Shown: in pieces, positions 44,188 to 52,860 of the stretch
How positions within the stretch are numbered: position 1 is the stretch's first letter
How the letters are laid out: every line of letters begins with the position of its first letter
NCBI GenBank assembly: GCA_017983515.1
Contig: JAGOBF010000005.1
Span: forward strand, 62,001 to 126,000
Direction of reading: 5' to 3'
DNA from: Promineifilum sp.
GTDB lineage: Bacteria; Chloroflexota; Anaerolineae; Promineifilales; Promineifilaceae
DNA: 64,000 bases
Made by a program: the position numbers and the translations under genes
Notes under the pieces: model-generated
Databases searched by the model: none
The model's input: the letters and a program-made list of their open reading frames with translations, nothing else
What the model was told of the DNA's origin: nothing

Positions 44188-44919
44188 TCAGCTGCTGGCC
44201 CGGCGCTGGCGCGATATTTCGAATGCCAGAACCGCGGCGGCCCCGGCCGTTCCCAGCGAGTAGGCGACGTCTCGGCCATAGGGAATGGCGACGCGCCAAT
44301 CGGCTGCGGCTTCGACCGCCCGACTCAGGCCACGCTTCTCGCCGCCGACGAACAACAGCAGCGGCCCGACCAGGTCAAGCTCCGTCATGGGTCGCGCGTC
44401 CTCGGCCGTGGCAACCGCAATGGATAGCCCCGCGGCGCGGGCGGCGGCGATGGCCTCATTCGCTTCGGCCACGGCTGTGGGCATGAACTCCGTGGCTCCG
44501 GCCGAGGCACGAATGGCGGTCGCCGTCGCTAGCCAGTTGCGCGGCGGCACGATCAGGCCGTCGATGCCGGCGGCATACAAGGAGCGCACCGCCTGTCCGA
44601 AATTGTAGGGGTCTTCGACGCCGTCGAGCATGAAAATGACCGCTCGGGACAACGACAGCAGATCATGCAACCCGGCCATGCGCCGCGCGCCCACGCGAGC
44701 AATCACTCCGCCGGCGGCGCTGCCGGGCATGGCTTCAGCCAGCGTCTCGGTCGGAACGCGCGAACAGGCGATGCCCATCCTTTGCGCCAGCTGCTGCAGG
44801 CGGGCCACTCGTCCATCGAACCGATCCTGACCGATGTAGATGGTCTGAACCTCTCGGCTCTCGGCTAGCAGCACCGATTCGACGGCGACGATCCCTTCGA
44901 TCCATTGATACTCGTCCAT
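44188..44919 (-). CDS. RlmB/TrmH-family rRNA (or tRNA) 2'-O-methyltransferase
   Basis: This 243-residue SPOUT methylase has a substrate-binding N-domain (EGIVAVESVLLAESREVQTIYIG) and a knot domain with NFGQAVRSLYAAG (motif 1, N-x-G-x3-R), FVGGEKRGLSR (motif 2) and SLGTAGAAAVLAFE (motif 3). Motif 3 has Gly where Asn is usual (SLN). It is most like RlmB, which methylates G2251 of 23S rRNA, but the motif drift leaves the exact target open. It is transcribed alone, from a promoter I cannot place, and ends at an intrinsic terminator. Confidence 0.87.
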   Translation of the reverse strand: MDEYQWIEGIVAVESVLLAESREVQTIYIGQDRFDGRVARLQQLAQRMGIACSRVPTETLAEAMPGSAAGGVIARVGARRMAGLHDLLSLSRAVIFMLDGVEDPYNFGQAVRSLYAAGIDGLIVPPRNWLATATAIRASAGATEFMPTAVAEANEAIAAARAAGLSIAVATAEDARPMTELDLVGPLLLFVGGEKRGLSRAVEAAADWRVAIPYGRDVAYSLGTAGAAAVLAFEISRQRRASS

Positions 44920-44951
44920 AATCCCGCGATGAACCTGCCACAGCCTGGCCT

Positions 44952-44990
44952 AAATGAAACACGAAAGGCCGGATACGATTATCCGGCCTT
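44952..44990 (-). terminator. Intrinsic terminator of the rpsF-ssb-rpsR-foldase operon
   Basis: A perfect 10-bp stem AAGGCCGGAT/ATCCGGCCTT (44965-44974 with 44981-44990) and a 6-nt loop, followed on the minus strand by TTTCGTGTTTCATTT. It lies about 46 nt after the stop of the foldase-like gene. Confidence 0.8.
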
Positions 44991-45035
44991 CTCTTCTAAA
45001 TCAACCGCATCAGACAAGAGGGGTCGTCGACCCGC

Positions 45036-46394
45036 CTACGGTGCGACAGTCGGCAACACCTGTTGTAATTCGGGCGTCGGCGTGGGGGCAGCCAGGAACT
45101 TGGGATCCAAAGCCGGCACCACCGGCACCCGGTTGCGCCAAAAGTCGTTGATCTGGAGATTACCGGCGAGTTGCTCGTCGATAAACCCTTGCAACGCCTC
45201 ACTCTGGCGGGCCTGAAAGTCGGATGCGCTCAGTTCCCTATCCTCGCGGCCACTGACCATGAGGAGATAGTAGGTCGTCGTGTCGTCGCCGTTGTCCACC
45301 GCGATGACCGAGCTTGGCTCATCTATAGGCAGTTCAAATGCAGCGGCGGCGACGGCCGGCCCTAAACCGGATTCCAGGTTGGACTGCGTACGCCACAACA
45401 GCTCGAAGGCGTTGGTGTCTGGCACCTCCGTCGCCTCGGGATCTTCCGGCCGGCTGACGATCGTATTCCACACCGTCAGGAAGCCCTCGGAATCGACGAG
45501 CGCCGCCGTTTCGTTCACGGATTCTTCTGTGTTAGCGGAGATGACGAACAAGCTGGCCTGGGGAGCCAGGCGCGAGACGCCGCGTTCTTCGGTCAGCAGC
45601 TCGGTAAGGCGATCGCTGCACAACTGCGCCCGAACGACCGAACGATAGGTGCTCTCAGTCACGCCCAGATCTTTGAGTTGGGTCATAAACTCGCCGAACT
45701 GATCCTGGAATTCCTGTTCGGAGACGGGCGTCGCGGTCGGGACGGCCGTGCCGGTCGGCCCGGCCGTCGGCGTGGGGAACGACGTCTCGGTGGGCACGAC
45801 GTCGGTGATGACGGCCGTTGGAATGGGCGTCAGCGACGGCGTGGGTTGAACCGTGGCCGTTGGCTCCGGTTGTTGCGTCGGAGATACGCCCTCGCCATAG
45901 AAAGAATAAGCCAGCCCGATCTGCTCCTGAATATCGGCGTCAGTGATTTCGATGCCGCGCTCCTGAAGCGCCTGGCACATCACCACTTCGTTCGCCATCG
46001 TATTCAAGGCATTCTGGCCCATCGTCTCGGGATCGAACAACTCGTTAATGATGTTCCCGGCAAACTGCTGAATAATACCGACATCACCGCCGAACGAGTT
46101 GAGCTGGTTTTCCAGAAAAATAACTCGCTGGGCACGCTCAAACTTGACCCGCGCTTCCCAATCGCGCAGCGGTATTTCAGTTTCACCTATCGTTGCCACG
46201 GGCCGCTTAGGGATGAGAAATAATTCATTCACCAGGGCGATGCCCATCACCAGGGCGATCAGGGCGGCGATTGTGATCACCGCAATGCGAATATTGCGCA
46301 ATTGCCGCTCGTGCTTGCGCGCGATGAGGATTTCCTTGCGCGATTGACGCTGCTGGGCCTCATCCTCGGGGGTTATTTTTGATTTCTTAGCCAT
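45036..46394 (-). CDS. Membrane-anchored SurA/PrsA-like foldase or chaperone
   Basis: This 452-residue protein has a charged cytoplasmic N-terminus, one transmembrane helix (IAVITIAALIALVMGIALV, about 37-55) and an extracytoplasmic SurA-N-like chaperone region (VATIGETEIPLRDWEARVKFE). A Pro/Thr-rich insert (about 180-245) splits the helical domain. The C-terminal part (about 290-430) resembles a parvulin-type peptidyl-prolyl isomerase region, though its active-site residues cannot be confirmed by eye. The start ATG at 46394 is 39 nt after rpsR, so it is probably the last gene of that operon. Likely role: folding exported proteins. Confidence 0.75.
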   Translation of the reverse strand: MAKKSKITPEDEAQQRQSRKEILIARKHERQLRNIRIAVITIAALIALVMGIALVNELFLIPKRPVATIGETEIPLRDWEARVKFERAQRVIFLENQLNSFGGDVGIIQQFAGNIINELFDPETMGQNALNTMANEVVMCQALQERGIEITDADIQEQIGLAYSFYGEGVSPTQQPEPTATVQPTPSLTPIPTAVITDVVPTETSFPTPTAGPTGTAVPTATPVSEQEFQDQFGEFMTQLKDLGVTESTYRSVVRAQLCSDRLTELLTEERGVSRLAPQASLFVISANTEESVNETAALVDSEGFLTVWNTIVSRPEDPEATEVPDTNAFELLWRTQSNLESGLGPAVAAAAFELPIDEPSSVIAVDNGDDTTTYYLLMVSGREDRELSASDFQARQSEALQGFIDEQLAGNLQINDFWRNRVPVVPALDPKFLAAPTPTPELQQVLPTVAP

Positions 46395-46433
46395 AACTCA
46401 CTACGGTGTCTGCACAATGCACAATGGTACGGC

Positions 46434-46673
46434 TTAGTCGGAAACAAACGGCAACAGAGCGATGTGGCGGGCGCGCTTGATCTCGCGGGCCAGGTGGCGC
46501 TGGTGCTTGGCGCAGGTGCCTGTCTGGCGGCGCGGACGCATCCGGCCAAATTCGTTGACGTAACGGTTCAACAAATCTACTTGCTTATAATCGATTTCTG
46601 TTTTCTCGACGCAGAACTGGCATACGCGCTTCGTCTGGCGAAAACGTCGGTTAGGACGGTTAGAACCTTGCAT
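46434..46673 (-). CDS. rpsR: 30S ribosomal protein S18
   Basis: This 79-residue ribosomal protein forms a heterodimer with S6 in the small subunit. Recognisable from [56 protein letters not shown]. Three Cys residues (CQFC and TCAKH) suggest a zinc-binding form. The ATG at 46673 is supported by GAGAGGA; a longer in-frame start would overlap the ribosome binding site. It lies 13 nt downstream of ssb. Confidence 0.98.
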   Translation of the reverse strand: MQGSNRPNRRFRQTKRVCQFCVEKTEIDYKQVDLLNRYVNEFGRMRPRRQTGTCAKHQRHLAREIKRARHIALLPFVSD

Positions 46674-46686
46674 CTCTCTATCCTCT

Positions 46687-47025
46687 CTACTCACTGAGTA
46701 CAATTAAGTCCTGGGCAACCACTTCGGTACGAAAGTGTTTACGGCCGAGACTATCCTCCCAGCCGCGGGTCTGGAGTCGACCCTCTATGTAAATTTGTTG
46801 GCCTTTGGCAAGACGTTCCTTGCAGGTGTCCGCGAGGGCCCCCCAAGCGATGACGTTGAACCACTCTTTCTCGTCGTGCTTCTCGCCTTCGGCCGAGGTC
46901 CAACTACGCGAGGTGGCGACGCTGAACGCAGCCACGGTGCGGCCGCCGGGAGTCTGACGCACGTCGGGGTCATCCTCCAGCCAGCCGATCACCATGACCT
47001 TATTCAAGCCTTTGCTTGGCGTCAT
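46687..47025 (-). CDS. ssb: Single-stranded DNA-binding protein, short form
   Basis: This 112-residue OB-fold protein binds single-stranded DNA in replication and repair. It shows [45 protein letters not shown] and [15 protein letters not shown]. It ends soon after the OB fold ([11 protein letters not shown]) and lacks the acidic C-terminal tail used for partner proteins, so it may be specialised or another SSB with a tail may exist elsewhere. It sits between rpsF and rpsR, the conserved order. Confidence 0.95.
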   Translation of the reverse strand: MTPSKGLNKVMVIGWLEDDPDVRQTPGGRTVAAFSVATSRSWTSAEGEKHDEKEWFNVIAWGALADTCKERLAKGQQIYIEGRLQTRGWEDSLGRKHFRTEVVAQDLIVLSE

Positions 47026-47047
47026 CGATCCACGCCCCGCTTAGTGA

Positions 47048-47341
47048 CTACTCGCCCTTGCGCACGACAAGATAGCGAAGAATGTCTTCGTTATATTGCA
47101 TGCTACGCTCGATAGCGCTAATGCGGGTCGGGTCTATTTTGGCCTCATAGAGGATGTAATAGCCTTCCCGGAACTTCTTGATGGGGTAGGCCAGTTGCCG
47201 CACGCCCCAATGGTTGGCGGTCAGGGCACCGTCCTCCTTTGAGCCGGGAACCAGCAAGCTGTCGAGCTGTTCAATCATCTGATTGCGCTCGGCGTCTTCC
47301 AACTGCGGTTGGATCACAACAGTTACTTCGTAGTCACGCAC
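47048..47341 (-). CDS. rpsF: 30S ribosomal protein S6
   Basis: This 97-residue ribosomal protein is the partner of S18. It shows RDYEVTVVIQPQLEDAERNQ, NHWGVRQLAYPIKKFREGYYILYEAKIDP and ERSMQYNEDILRYLVVRK. The start codon is GTG at 47341, with AAGGAG 9 nt upstream; the nearby ATG is out of frame. First gene of rpsF-ssb-rpsR-foldase, driven by the promoter at 47458-47485. Confidence 0.97.
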   Translation of the reverse strand: MRDYEVTVVIQPQLEDAERNQMIEQLDSLLVPGSKEDGALTANHWGVRQLAYPIKKFREGYYILYEAKIDPTRISAIERSMQYNEDILRYLVVRKGE

Positions 47342-47457
47342 GTTGCATTTCTCCTTTCCTTGGAATTTACTCTAGCGAGCATTGCCCCCGGGCACTTGCC
47401 AGGAGCGGAAGCCGGGGAATGGTCGTGCTCTTACCATTACCGGGCAACGAATTCGTA

Positions 47458-47485
47458 ATTATAGTCATTACTGAGAATATTTCAA
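47458..47485 (-). promoter_or_regulatory. Promoter of the rpsF operon
   Basis: On the minus strand TTGAAA (complement of 47480-47485), 16 nt and perfect TATAAT (47458-47463). The leader is about 110 nt and contains a GC-rich palindromic core near 47382-47395, where S6:S18 autoregulatory leaders are known in other bacteria; no match is claimed. Confidence 0.7.
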
Positions 47486-47524
47486 GGATCTGGGTCGGCG
47501 ACTTCCACGAATCCGTCCGAGGGC

Positions 47525-47530
47525 TATAAT
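47525..47530 (+). promoter_or_regulatory. -10 box of the GH99-like gene (leaderless type)
   Basis: TATAAT 8 nt before the ATG at 47539, with only a weak TTCCAC at -35 (47503-47508). No Shine-Dalgarno is present, so a leaderless transcript is likely. Confidence 0.5.
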
Positions 47531-47538
47531 CACGCCCG

Positions 47539-49365
47539 ATGAAATTGACGCAACCCCGCCGCCCAGTCGTGCTTCGGGCGGCCCTATTCCTAACGTTTGT
47601 CCTCGTCATCGTTCTCGCGGTCTTCCAACAGGCTCCTCGGGTTCAGGCACAAGGCCAAACCCGACTGGTATTGGCCTTCTACTATGCCTGGTTTTCGCCG
47701 GGGTCCTTTGGGCCGGGCAAGACGCCCTATCAACCGTCAAGCGCCTATTCATCGGCCGACGCCGGAACCATCGCACGCCACGTCAGCGAGGCTCGCGCAG
47801 CGGGCATCGACGGCTTTGTCCAGAGCTGGTATGGGCCGCAGACAGAGAATAACCAGACGGAAACAAACTTCCGCACCCTTCTTGATATTGCCGCCAGCAA
47901 CGGGTTCACAGCGGCCGTCGACTTCGAGACGGGCAGCCCGTTCTTTGCCTCGAACGACGACCGGATTGCCGCCCTTAGCGCTTTGATGGGCAGTCACGTC
48001 AATCACCCGGCCTACCTGCGCGTCGACGGCAAGCCGGTCATCTTTTTCTGGGCCAACTGGCTGCTTTCGGCCGGAGAATGGGCGGCTATTCGTGATGCGG
48101 TGGATCCCGGACGCACGACGCTCTGGATCACCGAGGGGACGAATACGCAATACCTGAGCGTGTTCGATGGGTTGCACCTATACAACACGGCCTGGGCGGC
48201 GGCTCCGGGCCAGACGGCGGCGGCCTGGGCCGGAAACACGCGCGCCGCAGCGGCGACTTATGGTAGCTATAAATATTGGGTGGCGACAGCCATGCCGGGC
48301 TTTGATGATCGGCTGCTGGGGCGAGGCGACGGCGCGGTCTATCGCGACAGGGCCGACGGCGGCTACTATCAGTCCAGCTTTGCCGGCGCGGCGGCCAGCT
48401 CGCCCGACATGTTGATTATCACCTCATTCAACGAGTGGCCCGAGGGCAGCCAGATCGAGGCTTCCCAAGAGTACGGCAATTTCTATCTCGACCTCACCGC
48501 CCAACTGAGCTCGGCCTACAAGTCTGGCGCCTTGCCGCTAGACGTGCCTCCGCCGCCAGTCCCCGCTCCGTCTGTCACGGGAGAACCTTCACAGGCCGGT
48601 GCCGCCGGCGCGACGTCGCAGCCGGGGACGGCAGCGGGCCTAACAACGGCTGTTCCTTTGCCCACCACCCCGCCCCTGGTCCGACCCACACCCCGCCCTG
48701 ACGGCAGTGTAGTCTACACGGTGATTCCCGGCGATACCTTGCTGGGCATAGCCGCCCGCTACGACCTGTCGCTGAACGATCTGATGGCGCTCAACTCGCT
48801 GTCCGGTGCGGAGTTGCTGTCCATCGGGCAGCCGCTCATCATCGGCTACGCCGAGTTGCCCGAAGACACCACGGTATTGCCCGGCTATCCGCAGGCGCGG
48901 ATACTCGATACGGGGGCTATCATCCACAAAGTTTCGGCCGGCGAGACGCCCGGCGGAATCGCCTTCCTTTACAATCTACCGCTGGATGAACTGTATCGGC
49001 TGAACAATATGGAGCCGGGAAGGCTCATTCAGATCGATCAGGAGTTAGTGGTCGGCCAACAACCCCAACCAGAGCCGACTCCCACGCCCACCGACACACC
49101 AGCGCCGACCCTGGAACCCACGTCGACCTCGCCGGCGTCAGCCACTCCTCTGCCACCCACGGCCACGCTTGAGCCTACCCTCTCTGCGACCAGGCCCACC
49201 ACGCCGGCGGCCGTCGCCAACAACTCATTGGATGGGGCGCGCTCGGTCGTGCCAGTGGCCAGTGAGAACGTCGCCCGGCAGAAGGGGCCAGTGTCGTGGT
49301 TGTTCGCGGCCATCGGTCTGGTGCTGGTGCTGAGCGCCGTGGTGGCTTTCTTACTGAAACGCTAG
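47539..49365 (+). CDS. Surface GH99-like glycoside hydrolase with two LysM domains and membrane anchor
   Basis: This 608-residue exported protein has a signal peptide ([19 protein letters not shown]) followed by a GH99/GH71-like catalytic domain (about 35-335; [23 protein letters not shown] and [14 protein letters not shown] with likely catalytic acids). Two LysM domains follow (about 393-438 and 454-500), then a Pro/Thr-rich stalk and a C-terminal membrane helix with KR. LysM domains bind N-acetylglucosamine polymers, so the enzyme may be held at a wall or exopolysaccharide while anchored in the membrane. Family members cleave alpha-mannosides; the true substrate is open. It converges with radA, only 12 nt away. 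Confidence 0.87.
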   Translation: MKLTQPRRPVVLRAALFLTFVLVIVLAVFQQAPRVQAQGQTRLVLAFYYAWFSPGSFGPGKTPYQPSSAYSSADAGTIARHVSEARAAGIDGFVQSWYGPQTENNQTETNFRTLLDIAASNGFTAAVDFETGSPFFASNDDRIAALSALMGSHVNHPAYLRVDGKPVIFFWANWLLSAGEWAAIRDAVDPGRTTLWITEGTNTQYLSVFDGLHLYNTAWAAAPGQTAAAWAGNTRAAAATYGSYKYWVATAMPGFDDRLLGRGDGAVYRDRADGGYYQSSFAGAAASSPDMLIITSFNEWPEGSQIEASQEYGNFYLDLTAQLSSAYKSGALPLDVPPPPVPAPSVTGEPSQAGAAGATSQPGTAAGLTTAVPLPTTPPLVRPTPRPDGSVVYTVIPGDTLLGIAARYDLSLNDLMALNSLSGAELLSIGQPLIIGYAELPEDTTVLPGYPQARILDTGAIIHKVSAGETPGGIAFLYNLPLDELYRLNNMEPGRLIQIDQELVVGQQPQPEPTPTPTDTPAPTLEPTSTSPASATPLPPTATLEPTLSATRPTTPAAVANNSLDGARSVVPVASENVARQKGPVSWLFAAIGLVLVLSAVVAFLLKR

Positions 49366-49377
49366 ACGCGAGCAGCG

Positions 49378-50751
49378 CTAGCGGATCAAAGCCATCTCAA
49401 CCGCCTCCTGCAAGGACCGGCACTCGATGATCTCCAGCCCGTTGGGCGCGTTGATACTTTTCAGCTGGCGCGAGCGGGGCAACACGCAGCGCTTGAAGCC
49501 CAACTTGGCCGCCTCCTTCAGGCGCGCCTCAAGTTGGCTGACCGCCCGCAGTTCGCCGCTCAGGCCGACCTCGCCGAAGAAGGCCATGTCGGCATGAACC
49601 GCCCGATCCTTTACGCTGCTGGCGATAGCCAGGGCAACGCCCAAATCGGCCGCCGGTTCCGAAATCTGTAGGCCGCCGATAACATTGACGAACACGTCCT
49701 TGTCATGGACGGGCACGTGCACGCGGCGCGTCAGAACGGCCGTCAGCAAGAGCAGTCGATTCAGATCGATGCCGTTAGGTGTCCGGCGCGGGTTGGAGAA
49801 CGTGGTGGCGCTGGCGAGCGCCTGTACCTCTACCAGCAACGGCCGCGTGCCTTCCAGCGTGACGGCGATGGCTGAGCCGGGAGCGTTGGCCTGCCGTTCG
49901 GCCAGAAATGCCTCCGATGGATTCGGCACCTCCACCATACCCTGCTCCACCATCTCGAATACGCCGACCTCACTGGTCGCCCCAAAGCGATTCTTCACAC
50001 TACGCAGCAGGCGATAACGGTGGAACGGATCGCCCTCCAGGTAGAGGACTGTGTCCACGATATGCTCTAGCACGCGCGGCCCGGCGATGGCCCCCTCCTT
50101 GGTCACGTGGCCGACCAGGACGACGATCACGCCGGATTGCTTGGCGATTTCCTGCAAACGGGCGGCCGATTCCCGCACCTGGCTGACGCTGCCCGCTGAG
50201 GAGTTCAGATTGTCGTCATAGGTGGTCTGGATGCTGTCGACGATGGTCATCACCGGGCGAACCGTCGTGATGTGTTCCATAATCGCATGAAGGTTCGTCT
50301 CGGTCACCAGAAATAAATCATTGGCGTCCATGCGCAGGCGTTCGGCGCGCATCTTGATTTGCCGAGCGCTCTCCTCGCCGGACACGTACAGGACCGGGCC
50401 GTGGAGATTGGCGACTAACCCGGCAATCTCCAGCAACAGCGTGGATTTGCCGATACCCGGCTCGCCGCCGACGAGGATGAGCGATCCCGGAACGAGACCG
50501 CCGCCCAGCACACGCGAGAACTCCTGAACCGGCAGGGCCAGCCGGTCAAGCCCGTCCGCCTCGACCTCGTGCAGCCGAACGGGTTTCGACGTTGTTAAAC
50601 CGCCCGACTTTCGCCCCTTGGCTGGTGTATCAGGTTCGATGAGTTGTTCGACCATCGTGTCGAATTCACCGCAGCGCGGGCAGCGCCCCATATAGGCCGG
50701 AGTCATTCGCCCACAGCTTTGGCATACGTATTGCGTCTGTTTTTTGGCCAT
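49378..50751 (-). CDS. radA: DNA repair protein RadA/Sms
   Basis: This 457-residue ATPase promotes branch migration in recombination. It has a zinc finger (C10, C13, C24, C27), Walker A GGEPGIGKST (about 93-102), the RadA-specific KNRFG motif, and a C-terminal Lon-protease-like domain (HADMAFFGEVGLSGELRAV). All expected parts are present at normal length. A perfect TATAAT on the minus strand (50758-50763) is 6 nt before the ATG, with no Shine-Dalgarno, so transcription may begin at the start codon. Confidence 0.97.
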   Translation of the reverse strand: MAKKQTQYVCQSCGRMTPAYMGRCPRCGEFDTMVEQLIEPDTPAKGRKSGGLTTSKPVRLHEVEADGLDRLALPVQEFSRVLGGGLVPGSLILVGGEPGIGKSTLLLEIAGLVANLHGPVLYVSGEESARQIKMRAERLRMDANDLFLVTETNLHAIMEHITTVRPVMTIVDSIQTTYDDNLNSSAGSVSQVRESAARLQEIAKQSGVIVVLVGHVTKEGAIAGPRVLEHIVDTVLYLEGDPFHRYRLLRSVKNRFGATSEVGVFEMVEQGMVEVPNPSEAFLAERQANAPGSAIAVTLEGTRPLLVEVQALASATTFSNPRRTPNGIDLNRLLLLTAVLTRRVHVPVHDKDVFVNVIGGLQISEPAADLGVALAIASSVKDRAVHADMAFFGEVGLSGELRAVSQLEARLKEAAKLGFKRCVLPRSRQLKSINAPNGLEIIECRSLQEAVEMALIR

Positions 50752-50757
50752 ACCATT

Positions 50758-50763
50758 ATTATA
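50758..50763 (-). promoter_or_regulatory. -10 box of radA (leaderless type)
   Basis: TATAAT on the minus strand ends 6 nt before the radA ATG. No convincing -35 box at the usual distance. Confidence 0.45.
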
Positions 50764-50873
50764 CCTCTACCCAGGTCATCGGCGGAGTTATGAAGGGCCT
50801 CCGGCGTCAATCTCCTCGGATTATGAACCGGTTTACTAATGTGGGTTTCTTGAGTTATCAATGGATGCAGGGA

Positions 50874-50937
50874 TGTAGCGCCGGATAAGAATCCGGCGGC
50901 TGAAGAGGAGTTTGCCGGTTAAGATACCAGCGCTACA
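50874..50937. repeat. REP-like structured repeat element
   Basis: An outer 8-bp perfect stem (50874-50881 with 50930-50937) encloses two hairpins. The first is CGCCGGAT-AAGA-ATCCGGCG (50879-50898), which competes with the outer stem at its base. The second is a related imperfect one, GCCGGTTAAGATACCAGC (about 50914-50931). It lies in the intergenic space between radA and the next gene and encodes nothing. It looks like a dispersed palindromic element. Confidence 0.7.
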
Positions 50938-51001
50938 GGAAGGGTCGATTTCCGAAAAAGCTTGATAATCATGTAACCATACAGCAGGTCGACCTGGGTA
51001 G

Positions 51002-51010
51002 TGATATAAT
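51002..51010 (+). promoter_or_regulatory. Extended -10 promoter of the small membrane-protein genes
   Basis: TGATATAAT matches an extended -10 box, with 12 nt to the ATG at 51023. No clear -35 box. Confidence 0.55.
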
Positions 51011-51022
51011 GGCTGGAACAGT

Positions 51023-51325
51023 ATGATTAATTGGTTCTCGGTCGTCGCCAACGGCGTGTGGTTGGTCGGGGTGGCGCTCATTTTAGCCGCATTCAGCTAT
51101 CACCAATGGCTGGCCGGGCAGTTGGGACAGCCCGTCGGCCGCGCGTTGAGCAACCCGTCGTTCCAGCGCTGGGCCATGATCGGGTTATTGCTGGTGGGCA
51201 TTGGCCTGGCTCTGACGGCCGAAGGGCTTGTCCAATTGTTGCCGGCCGGCGCACTCATCGTTGTCTGCATCGTCGCCTTGATCGCGCTCTTTCGCATCCG
51301 GCCCGATGATACCCACGTCGGATGA
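51023..51325 (+). CDS. Small membrane protein, three predicted helices
   Basis: I do not recognise this 100-residue protein. Three hydrophobic segments are visible (FSVVANGVWLVGVALILAAF, MIGLLLVGIGLALTAEGLV and ALIVVCIVALIALF). The start codon is about 6 nt after the predicted transcription start. It is followed 13 nt later by another small membrane-associated gene. The function is unknown; position at the head of the surface/glycan block suggests, but does not show, a link to it. Confidence 0.7.
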   Translation: MINWFSVVANGVWLVGVALILAAFSYHQWLAGQLGQPVGRALSNPSFQRWAMIGLLLVGIGLALTAEGLVQLLPAGALIVVCIVALIALFRIRPDDTHVG

Positions 51326-51338
51326 GGCATTATCGTCT

Positions 51339-51740
51339 ATGAACAAATTATGTTTCCTGGCAGGCATGGTACTGCTGTTATTCATTCCGTCCGCCGTCCG
51401 CCCTTTGAAAGCTCTCGATCCGCGCCAGGAAGGGTATCCACCTCCGGCCGTGGCCACGACCTTGCCGCCGGCCGAAGACGCTTTTCAGGAGCTAAACGCC
51501 GCTGACCCTTATCCGGCGACGGGCACAGATGCCGGCGCGTTCACGCCCATACCGATCGGTATTCAGAGCGGCGCGCCAGAAGCTCAGGGAAATGCGAGCG
51601 CTAATGGGAACGCGGCCGGCGGGGAGGCCAATAGCCGGGGGCTGGTCTTCCTTTGGCTGGGCTTCACGGCGACATTTCTGGTGTTTCTGACCAGTGTGGT
51701 CGGATCGATCTTGCTGTTCACGCGGCGCAACGAATCTTAA
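51339..51740 (+). CDS. Small exported protein with C-terminal membrane helix
   Basis: This 133-residue protein of unknown function has an N-terminal signal segment (LCFLAGMVLLLFIPSAV), a Pro/Ala/Gly-rich extracytoplasmic region of about 70 residues, and a C-terminal membrane helix (GFTATFLVFLTSVVGSILLF) ending TRRNES. The ATG at 51339 is chosen over an upstream in-frame start because it begins at the signal peptide; GAGG lies about 11 nt upstream. Probably co-transcribed with its neighbours. Confidence 0.7.
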   Translation: MNKLCFLAGMVLLLFIPSAVRPLKALDPRQEGYPPPAVATTLPPAEDAFQELNAADPYPATGTDAGAFTPIPIGIQSGAPEAQGNASANGNAAGGEANSRGLVFLWLGFTATFLVFLTSVVGSILLFTRRNES

Positions 51741-51816
51741 GCGGCGAGTCATTTGGAAGCGGTTTATTGTTGGGAAGATGCCGGAGTTTGCAGACACGCC
51801 TAAAGGGAGTCGTTCG

Positions 51817-52860
51817 ATGCGGTCAATGAGCAATGCCTGGCGGCGATCACTCCCGTTGCTAAACCTCGTCCTGACCGGCGGCCTGATTGTCGCCGGAATA
51901 TGGTATCTTTCGACACGACTTGACCTCGCAGCCATCCTCGATGCCTTAAGCAAGGCATCCGTCAGTTACACGGTTCTGGCGGTCTTTGTCATGTTGGCGA
52001 CGATGGTTGTCAAAGCGATTCGCTGGCAACTCATGTTCTCGTCGCAGCAGCCGCCGGTGCGCCTTTCGGCCTCATTCTGGGCTACATCCCTGGCGCAATA
52101 CATCAATCTCGTCGTCCCATTCATTCGTCTGGGCGAGGTGGCACGGCTCTACGCCCTCAATCGCGAAGCCGGCGTGAGTCCGGGCCGCGGAGTCGGCACG
52201 TTGGTCGTCGAAAAAACGCTCGATCTCATCTTCTTCGGGCTGACGATCCTATTGGTCATTCCATTCGTCGTCTTTCCTGAGTACGTCAACCAGCCGGGGC
52301 CACTCCTGATGCTGCTGCCACTCATCCTGTTTACGGCACTTTACTTGCTCGCCTATCAAACCGAATTGGTCATTACGATATGGCGGCGGGTCACCGCCCC
52401 CTTTCCGCCTCGGATGCGCGACTTCCTGTTGCGGCTGGCCGTTAGCGGTCTCGAAGGGCTGGCTGCCTTACGAGATCGACGATTGAACCTGTTGATGTTG
52501 CTCCTGTCGTTGCTTATCGCGGGGCTGTCCATCGCTCTGCCCTATATCCTTTTTCTGGCGCTGTCTCTGCCCCTGACGTTTCTGGACGCGGCTCTGGTTC
52601 ATATCGTGGTGTCAATCGCCATCGTGCCGCCCAGCACCCCGGCCAAGATCGGCGTGCTCAATGGTGCGGCGGCCCTCGTCCTGTGGCAGCTCGGCATATC
52701 CGATGAGGCCAACATCGCCGCCTACGCCATTCTCCTTTATCTGGTAGTGGTTGTCCCGCAAATTATAGTGGGACTGATCGCCACCTCTCGCACCAAGTGG
52801 AGTTGGCAAATGACCGTCCAGCCCTCTCTAGCAACAGAAGTCGAATCCCGCCGGCCATGA
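51817..52860 (+). CDS. Flippase-like/lysylphosphatidylglycerol synthetase TM-domain protein (UPF0104)
   Basis: This 347-residue polytopic membrane protein has about eight hydrophobic segments and belongs to the UPF0104/AglD-type family, which includes the flippase half of MprF and proteins of glycan assembly. Typical are the short LGEVARLYALNREAG and VPPSTPAKIGVLNGAAALV motifs. AAAGGGAG 7 nt before the ATG at 51817 supports that start over one 13 codons earlier. It overlaps the next glycosyltransferase by 4 nt (ATGA), which supports a role in moving a lipid-linked sugar or lipid across the membrane. Confidence 0.83.
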   Translation: MRSMSNAWRRSLPLLNLVLTGGLIVAGIWYLSTRLDLAAILDALSKASVSYTVLAVFVMLATMVVKAIRWQLMFSSQQPPVRLSASFWATSLAQYINLVVPFIRLGEVARLYALNREAGVSPGRGVGTLVVEKTLDLIFFGLTILLVIPFVVFPEYVNQPGPLLMLLPLILFTALYLLAYQTELVITIWRRVTAPFPPRMRDFLLRLAVSGLEGLAALRDRRLNLLMLLLSLLIAGLSIALPYILFLALSLPLTFLDAALVHIVVSIAIVPPSTPAKIGVLNGAAALVLWQLGISDEANIAAYAILLYLVVVVPQIIVGLIATSRTKWSWQMTVQPSLATEVESRRP

